A stretch of 64,000 nt of DNA. Origin: Pelecanus crispus. Taxonomy: Eukaryota; Chordata; Aves; Pelecaniformes; Pelecanidae. Below the pieces are notes generated by a model. The model had not been told where the DNA came from and did no database searches. It saw nothing but the letters and a program-made list of their open reading frames with translations. This document shows, one piece after another, positions 50,149 through 63,362 of this stretch (positions are counted from its first letter, which is position 1; every line of letters begins with the position of its first letter). Location of the stretch: assembly GCF_030463565.1 (NCBI RefSeq), contig NC_134653.1, positions 27,899,150 through 27,963,149 of the forward strand. Reading direction: 5' to 3'. A program made the position numbers and the translations under genes.

Positions 50149-53100
50149 TCAAAGCCTGGTGCAGAAGGTGTAATCCTCTGTGACATGATTTGGAGTTGCT
50201 GGAACATGCTTCTTTTTAAAGTTTAGCTTATTGAATTCTTCTGTGATTTCCATGATTGATTTCCCTTTTGTTTCAGGAAGGAACAGGTGGATAATTATCC
50301 CTGAAGTGAAAAGCACCCCCATAAAGATGAGGAAGCAGAAGTGCTTGAGTCTTTCCTGCAGGGAAGAGCAAAGTGAGAACAAGAGCAAGATGAGCAGATC
50401 TTTTCTTTTGTCACTTTCTTGGCACAGTTTTTGTATTTGGGTGTGAAAGTACTTTGAATTTGATAAGGAGTTCTTTGCATTTTGATCTTTGACAAATATT
50501 TCAGTCCAAATAAGTATCTTGGGCAAATCAGAGCCCTTCAGCTGCAAAAGTGGACTTGGGAGAGCAGGTGCCAAGGCCACTCTAGACTGACATGGCATTG
50601 TCATCTCCTGCTGCTCTTCTTCCTGCTCCCATGGCCGAATTGAGCTTAGTGCCCCTTGGGAGTGTCCCAGGGAAAGTCACTCACCACAATGAATGGGAAG
50701 GTTGTTCCAATCACAAAGACGCCCAGCCAGTTGAGAACCGCGCTGATCACAAAGGTGGGTGGTCTGCATGAGAGCTTGAAAATTTCAACCCTAAGGGAAA
50801 TTGTGGCGCCAGCTGAAAGGAAAGCAGAATAAGAATTGTTACTTGGTGATGTGTTTGATTTGAATATTTGGGTTGAGTGTCACCATTACAGTCAGCAAAT
50901 AGATGCTACTATCATGGACTGGCATTCAAAAGAATTGAGTACGTCACTGTTTTTTAGAAAAGAAGATGCTTGTGTCATCTTATAAACTGCTAGTCATCAG
51001 CTTATTAAAATGGTAAATTATTCAAATACATTTATTAGGGAGATTCAAGAATTAAGTAGTTAACACTTGAGAAAGTCTGACATCTCATGAAAGAAGCTGT
51101 GTAAGGGTGGAATAACAATTATTATTACTAACAAGAATTCCCAGCATGATACTGCTAGATCACCAATGAGTGATCTTCCCAGATTCACTTCCTGGCCATC
51201 TAAGTTATGTTTTGAAGTCAGAGACTTCAACAGTTAGGAAAAAAACCTCAGCCCTGCCATATGGGAAGGGAAATATTTTAAAAATGCATAAGCTTTAAAA
51301 AAAAAAAAATTAAAAGGAGCAGGTAGTGTATGCTAGGAAAAGAATTACTCCAAAGTCAGTATTCTGCACTGCTGTCCATGTGGGATAAGATGTAACATTA
51401 TACAACACTGAATTTAAAAAAACTCTTGCTTGTCTTTTTCTTTCTTTTTTTTCTCAGTATTTTAATAAAAATCTTTTGCCCATCTGCTTTTGCTCTATTT
51501 TTGCTGTATTTTTCCAGTGAGTACTTTTTGCTCTCTTCCTTTCCTCTCATTAGCAAAACCCAAACCTGGTGGCATTGAAGTTTTTGGCCAATGATTGGAC
51601 CCACAATGTTTAAATGACTACAAGATTAGGTTAAATGATTTTACTTACACTAAATGTTATGCAGTGTTATGCAGTATTTTCTGAGACATATTAATAAGCT
51701 CACATGATTCAATTCCTTTATTTCTTTTGAATGAAGTACTCACCTGGCCCAACTCCAAAGACAACTACAAACAAGATAATCAGACAAAGGCTGCAGTATG
51801 GCATCCAGAAATACCAGTCCTGGGGGAAAAAAAAAATGTAACAAACTTCTGGGTGAAATCTGTTGATAACCATAGGTAAGAAATGCTGCACTGTCACCTC
51901 AAGAAAAAATACACACTGTGGGGGAACTGGCAGAGAAATGTGCGTGCTTTCTGCTGTTGGTGGAGCAGTGAGGTTTTTGTTAGTTGAGCAGAGAAGCAGG
52001 TTTGCTAGCAGCTTCAATTAAAGGAGGCCTGAATAGTACTTTTCCACCCTGTCCTCCTTTCTTCTTGACCCCACGGCGCTTCCCCCAACCCTTAGAGATA
52101 TGGGAAGGCCAAATCATATAATTCTTCACTTTTGTTAAATGATGGGTTCAATAACTGGTACTGAAAAGGAACTTTCCTAGATCTTAGTAAAGAAGATATG
52201 AGACTTGCTTTGGGAAAAAAGATTTCTCTCTCCTATGTTTGAGATCCTTCATGAATGAACCAAAACTAGAGGTCTACTGCCACCTTGCTTCAAGACTAAT
52301 TTTACAGTAATATCTATAAAGTAGCTCTTGGATGAATACTGGTAATCCAGGAGACTTGCTTTTGAAGAAGCTACAGCAATGACACAGTGCTATAGAGGTG
52401 AACTGGTCTCCGGTCTCTGGTCTGTGAACAGATATGTGCCTTCCCAGTATCTTCTGCAGCAAAGTTAAATTTCAAATTAACTGATGCAAAGAGTCTGTTT
52501 TTTTTATTGTTACTTGTTAAAAACTGGATGAATAGAAAGGGCCATTTTCCTAGGACCGTCTTTTGATCTAAGCTGGCCAGTGTTCGGTCCTTGCAGTCTG
52601 AAGAAATCAGGAATCAGTGCTAGTCTTCCAGTGTTTTATGTGCTCCTTGCTGAGCTTATGGGATCATGTTGAAAGGAAGGCAGGAGTACAAGAGAGTACT
52701 TGCTGAAAGAGGGTTTAATCCTATGTATAGACAAGCTTGATCTTTAGGATATTTCCCTCCCAGTGGGTAAGCTGTTAACACAGCAGTTATTTTGGCACTT
52801 CTAAGCCTCACTTTCCTTTCTCAGTAGCATGATCCTGCCTGTGAGCAGAGGTTAGAAATAGAATAGATAATGGAAAGATCTGCCACGAGAAGAGTTTCCT
52901 TACCTGTAGGGAGAGAGTCACAGTGATACCAGCTAGCAGTGAACCCATGATCCAAAAGCCTCCTCTTAGGAGCACTTTCCTGCCCAGTCGCTCAATGATG
53001 GAGCTCTGAAGGATAGAAATCACACTGGTGTAAGTGCCAGAAGAGCAAATTGTGACCCATTCTTGTAGTAATGTGACTTACACAGACTACAGTAGCTACA

Positions 53101-56100
53101 AGTTCAGAGAGTCCAATACAGAGGGTCATATAGGAGATCATTCTTTCGTCAAAGCCAGCTGCCTGGAGGACTTCAAAAGTATAAAAATAAATCTGGAAAA
53201 AAACCCATAAAACAGTAAGAGAAGACAATAATTGATTTCTTACCCATACCTGTTTGTCACTGCCCTCCCTGGATAGGAGCTGCTAACCAAGGAGCATGCA
53301 GCTCAGCTTTGGAGCGAGCTAGAATTCTGCACTCTTTTTGGTAGTATTCACTTTATTGGTAGGCAAAAACATTATAAAATGTAATTAATTAATTAATTTG
53401 GTAAAAGAGAAAATGCTGGGATAAAAGGACCTCCAGCTGCTGCAGTGTAATTAGGTTTGCAGGGTCCTGATTTAGGTGTTTTCAGAAACAGCCAGGTATA
53501 TCATCTCTTCTGGAGCCCATCCAAAAACATAATTGTAGGATATTCTCAAGAAAGAAGAGCATGCGTTATGGAGTCATGAAGGGGTAAAACAAGCATCTTT
53601 TCAAGTATCTCTGCTACTGTTTGGAGATATGTTGAGATGGTAAAGATTCCAGTTTAAGCTGGGTTAGACTCAGCTGTGTATTTGCTTTACAGATGTTGCT
53701 GCATCTTGACGTTAGAGGTAGAAGAATCATGCAGGCAATTGCAAAGCTGTGGCTTCAAAACATTCCCAGAAAAGTGCTGCTGCGAGGAAGAGGGGGAGAA
53801 CTACAGAAGCTGCCAGAACAGTGAGCATGGTCATTGATTAGCTTTAAAGGCAGAGCGAGCATACTGCCATTCCAACATCTTAGGATGATAAGAGCCGGGG
53901 GGCAAGTAGCAGCAGTTGCAGGGAGCAGTAACATAAAGCTACACTGCAGATTTTGTCAATGTAGGGTGGGCTTGTTTGTAAGAGTGGGTTCTGGGGCCTT
54001 CTAACAGCTTCCAAAAATGGCTGTTAAATAAGACTAACTAGCAAGGAAGGTAACTCCAGCAAGGACCAGGAGCTGGGCAAAGGGATGTCACATGAAGAAC
54101 CTGGCCGATCTTTGCAGACTGCTGCTGCTGCCCTGTAGGAGGGCTGGCAGACAGCAAGTTGTGGCCTGAGAAGCCTCAGAAAAATGGAGGGAACTCCTGG
54201 GACCCATGATGTCTCCTTTAAGGTTGTCAATAAGTGTTTTGAGACTTTAAGGTGGAAATACACTCAACTGCATTGATGCCACATAGCTGAACTGTGGCAG
54301 TCAGAATAACTATCATGTACAGCTGCCAACGGAAAGCTTGTTCTTTCATTAGCTCCATGACACTCAAGATCTTGGTGTTTTTCATTGTTGCCTTCTCTTT
54401 CATGATGTCATCAATCTCTGCTTGGTGATGGCCTTCACCCCAAAGCTGCCTTATGGCTGTGGAGGAGAAGGAGAGCAAGACCTGCCATGTTAATTTGTCT
54501 CTGTTGTTTGTTGCCTAAGGAGTTTGTTGAGTAGGTGATGCATGTGTCTGGCAGCACAGCATGCATGGGCTGTGGCTGTGGTGTGAGGCAGAGATGTCTT
54601 ATAGGGTGTTCCAGAGCCCTGGTCCCCTCCAGCACAGAAGGACCTGTTCTGACAGAGGGGCCTAGTGGGGTGTACAATGACTCCCTCCTGCCCACGGGTC
54701 CTACTTTTCTCCCTTCCTCCTTCTCTCAGGGTATGAGCAGGGTACACAGCCAGAAACCAGACCTAAGGGGTGCCCTGTGGAGCCCTGCAGTGCAAACAGT
54801 AATTGATCATTTATCATTTATCATTTATCATCTATCATCTATCATTTATCATCAGACTGACAGCGCAGGTGGTGTCAGCTGAATGCAAGAGGTTTTGTAA
54901 TACAGAACTATAGAGAGAAGTAGTTTCATGTTCTATGTGGGGACTACAACAAAAATATACTTAGTAGGTATTCACAGAGTCATCTTGGAAATGAGCAGGG
55001 AGAAACTTTGTCCTGTTTATTTTTTTCCATATGGGGAGAGCAAACATCACAAAATGACTGAAAGTCAAGTGAGGAACAGAAACCTGGAGCCCTCAATTAC
55101 CTTTTTTGCAGCCTTCCTGGTCTCCTTTATGCACGAGGAGATATGGTGGGGACTCAGGGAAGAAGGGCAGAGTGACCAGCTGGACCAGTGCTGGAAGTCC
55201 ACAGGAGGCCATCAGCATGGGCCACAGGGACTGGCTGCCCAGCACCTCCCTGGCAGGAGTAAAAGATGTGTGTAGAATAAAAGTTCATTACATTGATTTT
55301 GAGCAGACAAAGGAATGGATGGAAAAGCAAAGGAAGAAGCAAAATGAGGAGGGGATCCAGAAAATGATTGGGTGGGAAATCAATGGTATTATACCTTTGT
55401 CCTGAAATTTGCCCTACGGCTTTTCCCAGTGACCAAAAGAAAGAAGAAGTAGAGTTTGCAAATCCACGTAGCTTCCTAGGGGAAATTTCTCCAACATATT
55501 GATGATGTAGAGGAACACAAAGACCTTGAGGTGAGGAGAAAATTATGGGAGAGAAGAAAGAAGACGTTCATAAACATTGGAAATAAAATCGCATGTAAAT
55601 AATTAAGCATTACAGAATATAGCGCTCTCATGCACCGAATCACTTCTTATACCTCAACCCATGTATGAGATTTTTCAGTACTAGATTTTCTAACCCTTTC
55701 TACAAAAGTGTTTGGTCTGTTTTTCATAGTGCAGTTTTCTGATCTTAGGAAAGGTACAGTTTTCCCTTTGGGGTGTAGCCTCATCATAGTATCTCCTGTG
55801 AACCTTAGCATATTTTAAAGGACACAGAGCATGCAAGTGCTGAATAACTAAACACGCTGTAGTAATATTTAATATGCTTGTAGTTAACCCACATAATCTC
55901 AACCTTTTCTGATGTAATGCTACAGAAAAGCTATATGGCAGATCCATAGCAGATTAAAATATACAGTGCTATATTCAGTGTTGATTTGTACACAATTCAG
56001 GGGGAGACACAAGTATTTCTCTTCCACTGTCCAGAAATAATTTTGATGATTTCAGGCAGAATTGATGTTTCCAGCTATATGTGAAGTACTTAATAACTCA

Positions 56101-59100
56101 GACATGCTGAAAACTACTCTGGGGACAAGAGCTTTTTCCTGATATGGTGGTCACAGCCCCTTTTATCTGTTTTGAAAGCAACATGTTCTTTTCCTGGCTT
56201 TGTGTGGTGGCAAAGGAATGCAGATATGCAATCTCTTTAACAAAAATTGGGTCTTTGCATGAGGCGTGGTACAGGTTCTAGACCACAGCAGGGCCCCTGT
56301 GGGTGAGTAGTTCTCAAAATACAACTGTAGTTCTTCAATACAACTGTATGTCAGAGAAGCAATGTACAAAATCTGGTTATTTGAAAAATAGACATTAATT
56401 TCTAATGAAATAAGTTAAAATAGGCATCCCTGTAAGTATCCAAACTGAATGGGAAAGCAACGTTTTGTGTAGGAGACAAATACAAGGCATGCTGATACCA
56501 GCACAGGATGTTTTTGCTGCATGTGGTCTACCTGCCAGGAGTGATTTTGCTTGATTATGCCCAGCTCTTTGAACTAACCCCAAGGACTTACTGCTTTGAA
56601 GCAGGTTGAATACCCTTGTAGAACACTCCTGAAATATGTTCAGAGTCAAAATTAAATGGTCATGGCCTTGAACAGTCTGGTTCTCTGGAGCCCTATGAAA
56701 ATACTAGCTTTAAACCATGTACCATATAATTTCCAGTACTGTTAACCAAAATTAAGATAATATTAGACATATTTTTCCATCAGAAAAAAAACCTTGTTTC
56801 ATATTGTATCAAAACATTCCTGACAGCTCTGAATATTTATGCACTTGGCAAAGCTGAATTTCATTTTGTATCAGCGAAATTAGTAGCAATTATGCTCTTT
56901 ATTGCTGGTTATTATAGAAGATCTTCTGACTTTAATATTTTATTTTCTTAGTGGAGGGTTATTATTTACTTTGAATAAAGACATAAAATTCTGGGAGAGC
57001 TGCTGACCTGTGGGAGAAATCACTTACCTACACTTACTCCACACATGAAGCGTCCAATTAGAATCATCTCAAAGGACTGGGCTATTTTACTGCAGCCCAT
57101 GATGGATGCTGCCACTATCATGAGCAGATTGTTGCACAGGAGACATTTCTTTCTGTAAGTGCAAGAAAGTAAAAAGATTTTTTGTAAATCAGAAGGGAAA
57201 TGGCACTTAAGATCCTGGCATGTAGGATGTCTTGGGTGAAGTTGTCTCTAGCTTTGTGAAATTATACATACGTGGTCCAGGACAAAATAAGCCCTTCCAC
57301 ACTGTTGGCACTGGATACTCTGGACTCACAGTGTGCCTTGGCACATGACTAGACCTGGGAATTTGGGAACACTTCTGGCTTTTGCAGTGGAGAAAAGTCT
57401 TAAAACTTTTCTGCACTTGAAAATCCATCATGAAACACATTGGTGTAGCACTTAGGAGCATCTCAATACTGCGATATTTTGAGTAGTGCCTCCAAGAAAC
57501 CCATTCTGTCTTCACCTGGGCAGCTGCCTTGCCGAGACTAACCCAACCTGAGTAACTGCATCTGGTGTGACAGGCTGGCAGCACAGTTGATTAACCTGTG
57601 CCACAGGACAAGGGCAAGAAGCAGCACAATCTGTTGACACCACCACTAAGCTGGCTGTATTACAGCCATGACTAAGCCTAAAGATCTATCTCACATTTAA
57701 AATCTCAACTGTCATTTCCTTAAGCTAAGATTCAGTTGACAAATTGTCTTTAAACATACATACTTGCCATACTTGACAGTCAGGTATCTACTTCCTGAAG
57801 AACCCAAGAGACCTCCTATACCAAAGATGGACACAGTGATAGACCATAGGAACAAGAGGTTGTCCTGATGGATGGGGTAGCCGTATCGCTCCAGCCAAGT
57901 TTCATTAATGAAAGCCTTAACATGCTGAGACAGAAAAATGAATTTTCATTAACAATAACTGTGACTCCAGTGCATGTATTTTATTGTATTTAGAACACAA
58001 TTTTGTTGCTTCAGCTAAAGTCACTATTTCATGAAGACTCTAAAAGCATGCATTAGCTAATAGACATAGTGTAATAGAGTATGGCGTGTTTATTTTGCCA
58101 TTAAAAGGAGTTCATTCTTTGTTTTTTTGTCCTTGAAATCTGAGGAACTGAGTCACAGATGTGTAGTGAAGAATAGTGTCAAATGAGACCACTGAAGTAG
58201 GTATATGTGCTGTAGGTTTATAGGGGAGACAGATGCCACCCCAGCCAGTGTGCATCTTCTGAGGAACAGTTCTGTAAAAAACAACTTGCAGGTCTCTCTC
58301 TTTTCTTCTATTTTCAACACACTGACATGTTCTGCTTTACATGATAGCATAGTAATGGGAAAGAATTGTGAGAGGAGAATACTGTGATTAAACCCTTGCT
58401 AACTGCCAGAGGAGCATCCTCAAGCAGGTATGTAGACTGTGCCACCGTTAACCAGTGTGCCATGTGCATCTTCGCCTACCTGAGACATGTAGGTGATTGT
58501 AGAAATTTGAAAGCCAATTTGGAATGTTCCACCAATCCCCAGGACAGTGATAATTTGAAAGAGCCCCCGGTACTGTACCTGCAGAGGTAGAACAAAATCT
58601 TCTTAAGCTTGTAGCCACAGCAGGCTGTTCTTGGAATGTGTCTTTCATTCTCCAGAAATATCTCATTTGTTCAAGGGATTTGCAGATAGGCATGGTCCCT
58701 CTGCTTGCCCTGGTGTGAAGTTTACATCCTCCTGTGATCTCCCTACATCCAACTCAAGGAAACGCAGCCTTTAGCTATGGAAACCATTACATTTCCCTCC
58801 CCTTCTCGATAATTAGTCAACAGAGTAGCAAGCTGAAGGTCATTCCACGCTCCAGGGCTAAAACATGTGAGAGTGTTTTTGGGGAGGGAGGTCTTACTTT
58901 CCTCTCTGCTATCTGGACAGTGGCCAGGCTACCTGCATCTCAGACCTGTGCCCACGGTAGTGACCAGGCTTTCTGTACCCAGACCTTTCCTATCTTACCT
59001 GAGAGAGCAGCTGCTGTGCTAGCTACTCTCCAGGCCCTCGAATAGTGGGCAGTGATCCCTCAACTCAAGTTTTGTGGCAAAGCCTCCTGAAATCACCCAC

Positions 59101-60170
59101 AGCAGCTAAAAATTTAAAAAAGAAGTCTGAAATGGGGAAAAAAACCCCAGACTGGTGTTGTCTGTAGCATGTTTTTCCACTCAGATTCCTATCAGTGTGG
59201 CAGCCCTTGGAAATCCACAGTTTTTTACCCAGATGGAGAGGAGGAAACAGGAAGGAAAGGTTTTGGGACAGAAGTTCCCTTCTGCAATGGTTCTGCTCAA
59301 GATGTGCTGTAGGAGGAAACTGTCGTTTCTAGCTCTTGTTACCATCATCAGTTCTGAACTCCTGCCCCACCTGCCTGTCTCAAGCAGCATGGTCATCTTA
59401 ATTTCTTGGGAGCTTTGAAAACAGGCATCCCACTTTGACATTTTTTCTAATTTTTTTCTGGTTGATTACAGATCTGAAAATGCACAACCAGCACTTAGGT
59501 TTACTCTACAGCAGCCTTTGCAGCAGAATATAGTGAATATGCCGTGAATCAATGAAAAATCAGCAGTCTTTCAGAGGTGCCCTACCGTATTCCTCTTTCC
59601 TGGATGAGAGATAAGTGTGCCTAGCAGGAGCTGAGAGCTCTTTGTCAAAGAGGCTTTGTCTTAATTGGAGGTGCCTCACTCATTTGTGAGGGTTCAAGGC
59701 TTGCCCATAGCCCAGATATAAATGCTGCAGGCTCCCACAAACATCCCTGTCAAGATGCCACAGCTGCCAACATCCAGTCCTGTTCCCTGCCTTTCAAAAC
59801 CTCTGCCTGCCATCTCTTGCACTAAATAATTTGTGATATATTTAACAAAACTCTTGTTTCAGAGGTAAGCAAAGCAAATTATGTTTGAAGGTAAGTAAGT
59901 ATTTTCCAGTAAATGAAAACATTTAAGAAATGTTAACGTATTGATAAAAATATAACAAAGATGGATGGCAGAGCATATGAAGTGCAGACATCTGTAATAC
60001 CTTAAAATGGTGGGCAGAACCACTTCCAAGATGCTTTTAGTGAATAGGAGCCGCCTTGTTTTCACTGAGATACTAATTTTGTTTTCTTTGAAACACTAGT
60101 AGTATACAAAAATATCACAGATGTAAATACCCCACCAAGTACTTACCAGGTCTGATAGGAAGCCGGTCAT
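50149..60170 (-). CDS. SLC2A11: SLC2A11-like (GLUT11) sugar transporter, copy 2
   Basis: A tandem paralogue of copy 1. Twelve coding exons: 60147-60170, 58480-58578, 57764-57924, 57028-57152, 55395-55524, 55101-55249, 54269-54456, 53082-53192, 52904-53005, 51744-51819, 50685-50812 and 50149-50355. Exon by exon they match copy 1 in length (24, 99, 161, 125, 130, 149, 188, 111, 102, 76, 128 and 207 bp), giving 499 aa. It starts MTGFLSDL. The NETW sequon is kept, as are YVGEISPRKLRG, FFPESPPYL, GEGHHQAEIDDI, ERLGRK and FLPETKGKSIMEI. Unlike copy 1, the end of TM1 reads STITYMSQ, so the N-x-P found in copy 1 and human GLUT11 is missing; substrate choice may differ. The exon 7 donor is GCA|GTTGAGT, as in copy 1. 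No CpG island lies at the 5' end, so tissue-restricted expression is likely (inference). Confidence 0.9.
54804..54853. repeat. (ATCATTT)n-type heptanucleotide repeat
   Basis: About seven imperfect units of ATCATTT with ATCATCT variants, ending ATCATTTATCATCAG. It lies in intron 6 of SLC2A11-like copy 2. Confidence 0.85.
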
Positions 60171-62386
60171 CTCTGACTGGGGGCTGGTTGTCCAGTCTGT
60201 GATGTGTCTTTGTCATCCCAGGCTTCTGTGTCTCTGTCTTCTGCCTGCTGGTATGGCAGTGGGCATTTGGCTTCAGGGACCAGAGTTAAATTTTTACTAT
60301 TTCGTCTTCACTCACTTATATTTACTTCAACTGGCCAAAGTTAACACTGCCGGATTAAATATTTCAGGAAATAATTGCATCTAGTCCAGTCCACAGGGGG
60401 AAAGTTTCAAAGCAGAGGAAGTTTGCAGCTGGGCGGGTAGCGATGGCTTTGGAAAGGGAAAGAAGAGCAGTTCAGGCAAAAAAATCTAAACAGTTTTCCA
60501 GGAACAGTAAAATACTTTACTTCTATGACACAAACTGAGGAGTACCTCTGTGATAATCCACACAAAGCAAAGAGCAGCTGGTATGAGGTTTAGGTACTGT
60601 TATTTATTATTAAGTAAAGTATGTGGTGTGCTGTTTCAGATTCATTGACATAGTAAATACAGTTTATTAGATGAAAAATGGGCAAATTTCAAAGCCTAAT
60701 TCTGCTGTTCTGGCTTTATATATCAGTTAGACTCTACCTGACTGGTGTTTATGGGGATGTTTGTTAGCCAGGCAGTGGTGAAAAGGCAGTAAGAGATACT
60801 GTGCCCTGGTAGAGGCTTTTGGAATAGAGCATCTAGTCCTGAAGGCTCCGCTTGAAACAGCCAGTAACTGTAAGACCCGCTTACTCATGAGAGTAATCGA
60901 AGAAGGTAAAAATTCCCTAATGATTTAGGGTGGGACAACTGGGATCTTAATTCTTCAGGTTTCAGCTTTGACACAAAACAACTCCAAAATCAGTGTTGCA
61001 GCCATTGAAAAGTCAGCTTTGGTTCCCAGAGGCTCCTCTCTTGTGAGGTGAAGCCCGAACTGTAGCTCTACATGTCTTGAGACAGCACTTGGAAGAAAGA
61101 GGTTTAGCCTGGGGCTTTCATCTGTGGTTGATGCCCTGCGCTGTTCCTGCTTTCAAAGTCTGCTTGCTCTTACTCATGCCAGGGGACTTTCCCCCACCCC
61201 CAAGGCTTGGGATGGGGGCAGATAGAGCATTGTGGTTGTACTGAAGCCCTCAGTAAATGCCCAAGCTCACCCTCGGGACTTGTACTTTCAGTTCATAAAA
61301 CACAGAATGCAATTATTTACAGAGGGGTTTACTGCAAATACTGTGACTCTAAAGAAATGAGAAAAAAATACATGTTAATAATAAAACCTTGGTTACTTGT
61401 GTAATTGTATTGCCTATATAACTGCACAGCAAATGCTGTTTATTCTGGCTTACGATAGCATTTAGAATAATTTGGCATTTTTGTAAGTATTTTCTCTTGA
61501 ACACCAACAATTGTAACATTTTTATTGTACAAAAACACAAGTTGCATAGCTGCTGACTATTGTTTCAAAATGTTAATTCTTCCTTTTTATTACATAGTTT
61601 TTCTCAAATTGTATCAAAGTGTAGGGGGGGTTATGTCATAAGGATTCTTACACTCCTTGAAAATAATTACTGAGGATCTCAAAGAGAAGCAAATTCCACC
61701 AGCCACAGTGAAATTTCTCTTACATTTTTAGGGATTTCTGGTGATTCTGAGCTGCACATGGCTGTATAGCATGGTACTGTTTCACCTTATCAGCAATTTT
61801 AGGAGGATTTTATCCTAGGAGTTTACCTCTTGTTTTTTGTCAAGTCAATGGAATTGACTGTTTCTGTTGAAAATTTCACTATATTCTAGAAAAAGCTCTG
61901 TTACACTATGAAAGTTGTGCATGGTTTCATGTTTAAGGAATTATTACAGAATTAAGGAGATCTTTTAATTTGTTCTATATAGAGATGTAAGAAGTGCTTG
62001 CTGTGAAATGGACAAACACATGAAACTCACTTTCATGAGGTGTGTCACATAAATTTGTCTAAAAAGCTGAAAGCTGGGCTTGGTTCTAAGCCAGCTTGAT
62101 CTAGACTGTATTGCTTATTGTGTGTGTGGATGACTGAAGGCATCTGAAGTTTAATTTCACACTGAAAGGAACTCAGTGGCTTCTTCTAGTTTTGATTTGA
62201 GACTTTGGGTTTGTTACAATCCAAAACTCAAAATGAAATTCTGAAGAGCAAAATCACAGAGACTGGAACTAAAGAAGACATTTAGGCACAAAACATTGCC
62301 TAAGTGAAATCTGTAAGTTTAGCATAGCACATATGTTATGATGACTTATTGATTATTGACTGCTCTCAGGTTTTTAAGGTGATATG
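60171..62386. other. Upstream region of SLC2A11-like copy 2
   Basis: About 2.2 kb with no supported gene. It should contain the promoter and any 5' non-coding exon of copy 2, but no TATA box or CpG island was convincing. Confidence 0.4.
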
Positions 62387-63178
62387 AGAGGCCTGTGTGA
62401 ACCTCATGAGGTTCAACAAGGCCAAGGGCAAGGTCCTGCACCTGGGACGGGGCGACCCCCAATATCAGTGCAGGTTGGGGGATGAAGGGATTGAGAGCAG
62501 TCCTGCGGAGAAGGACTTGGTGGATGAAAAGCTGGACATGAGCCAACAATGTGCGCTTGCAGCCCAGAAAGCCAGCCGTATCCTGGGCTGCATCAAAAGA
62601 AGCGTGGCCAGCAGGTCGAGGGAGGTGATTCTGCCCCTCTGCTCTGCTCTGGTGAGCACTGCAACCAGCTCTGGAGCCCTCAGCGCAAGAAGGACATGGA
62701 CCTGTTGGAGCGGGTCCAGAGGAGGGCCACAAAAATGATGAGAGGGCTGGAGCACCTCTCCTACGAGGACAGGCTGAGAGAGTTGTGGTTGTTCAGCCTA
62801 GAGAAGAGAAGGCTGCAGGGAGACCTCATTGCAGCCTTTCAGTACTTAAAGGGGGCCTACAGGAAGGATGGGGACAATCTTTTTAGCAAGGCCTGTTGTG
62901 ACAGGACAAGGAGTAATGGTTTTAAACTAAAGAAGAATAGATTTAGATTAGACATAAGGAAGAAATTTTTTACAGTGAGGGTGGTCAAGCACTGGAACAG
63001 GTTGCCCAGAGACGTAGTGGAGACTCCATCCCTAGAAACATTTAAGGTCAGGTGGGACAGGGCTCTGAGCAACCTGATCTGGTTAAAGCTGTCCCTGCTC
63101 ACTGCAGGGGGGTTGGGCTAGGTAACCTCTAAAGGTCCCTTCCAACCCAAAGCGTTCTATGGTTCTATGATTCTATGA
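62387..63178 (+). mobile_element. CR1 LINE, 5'-truncated 3' end
   Basis: About 790 bases of the 3' end of an avian CR1 retrotransposon: the last part of ORF2 plus the short 3' UTR. The C-terminal coding segment is easy to read as [54 protein letters not shown] and so on. The element ends TTCTATGGTTCTATGATTCTATGA, the tandem octamer that marks CR1 3' ends. The frame changes between the two readable pieces (62397-62738 and 62549-63121) near 62640-62690, where some bases are missing relative to a typical CR1. It is a dead-on-arrival copy lying between SLC2A11-like copies 2 and 3. Confidence 0.95.
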
Positions 63179-63362
63179 CTTTCATTCATGAAGATTCCAC
63201 TTGCGCCTATGAAGGAATATTAGTATCTTTTTCAATAATAGAAAACAAAAAATTTGCCTTTGTTTTGTTTTGCAGTCTGCAAGTGTCAAGGTCCTTTATG
63301 ACCTTACTTAATATATGGTCCTTCTGCTGACCAGCTAGAAGCTAGTGTAGGTGATATGTTCC

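Noticed and set aside
62549-63121. 190-codon ORF as a possible host gene
   Set aside because: The sequence is the C-terminal part of CR1 ORF2 and is followed by the CR1 3' octamer tail.
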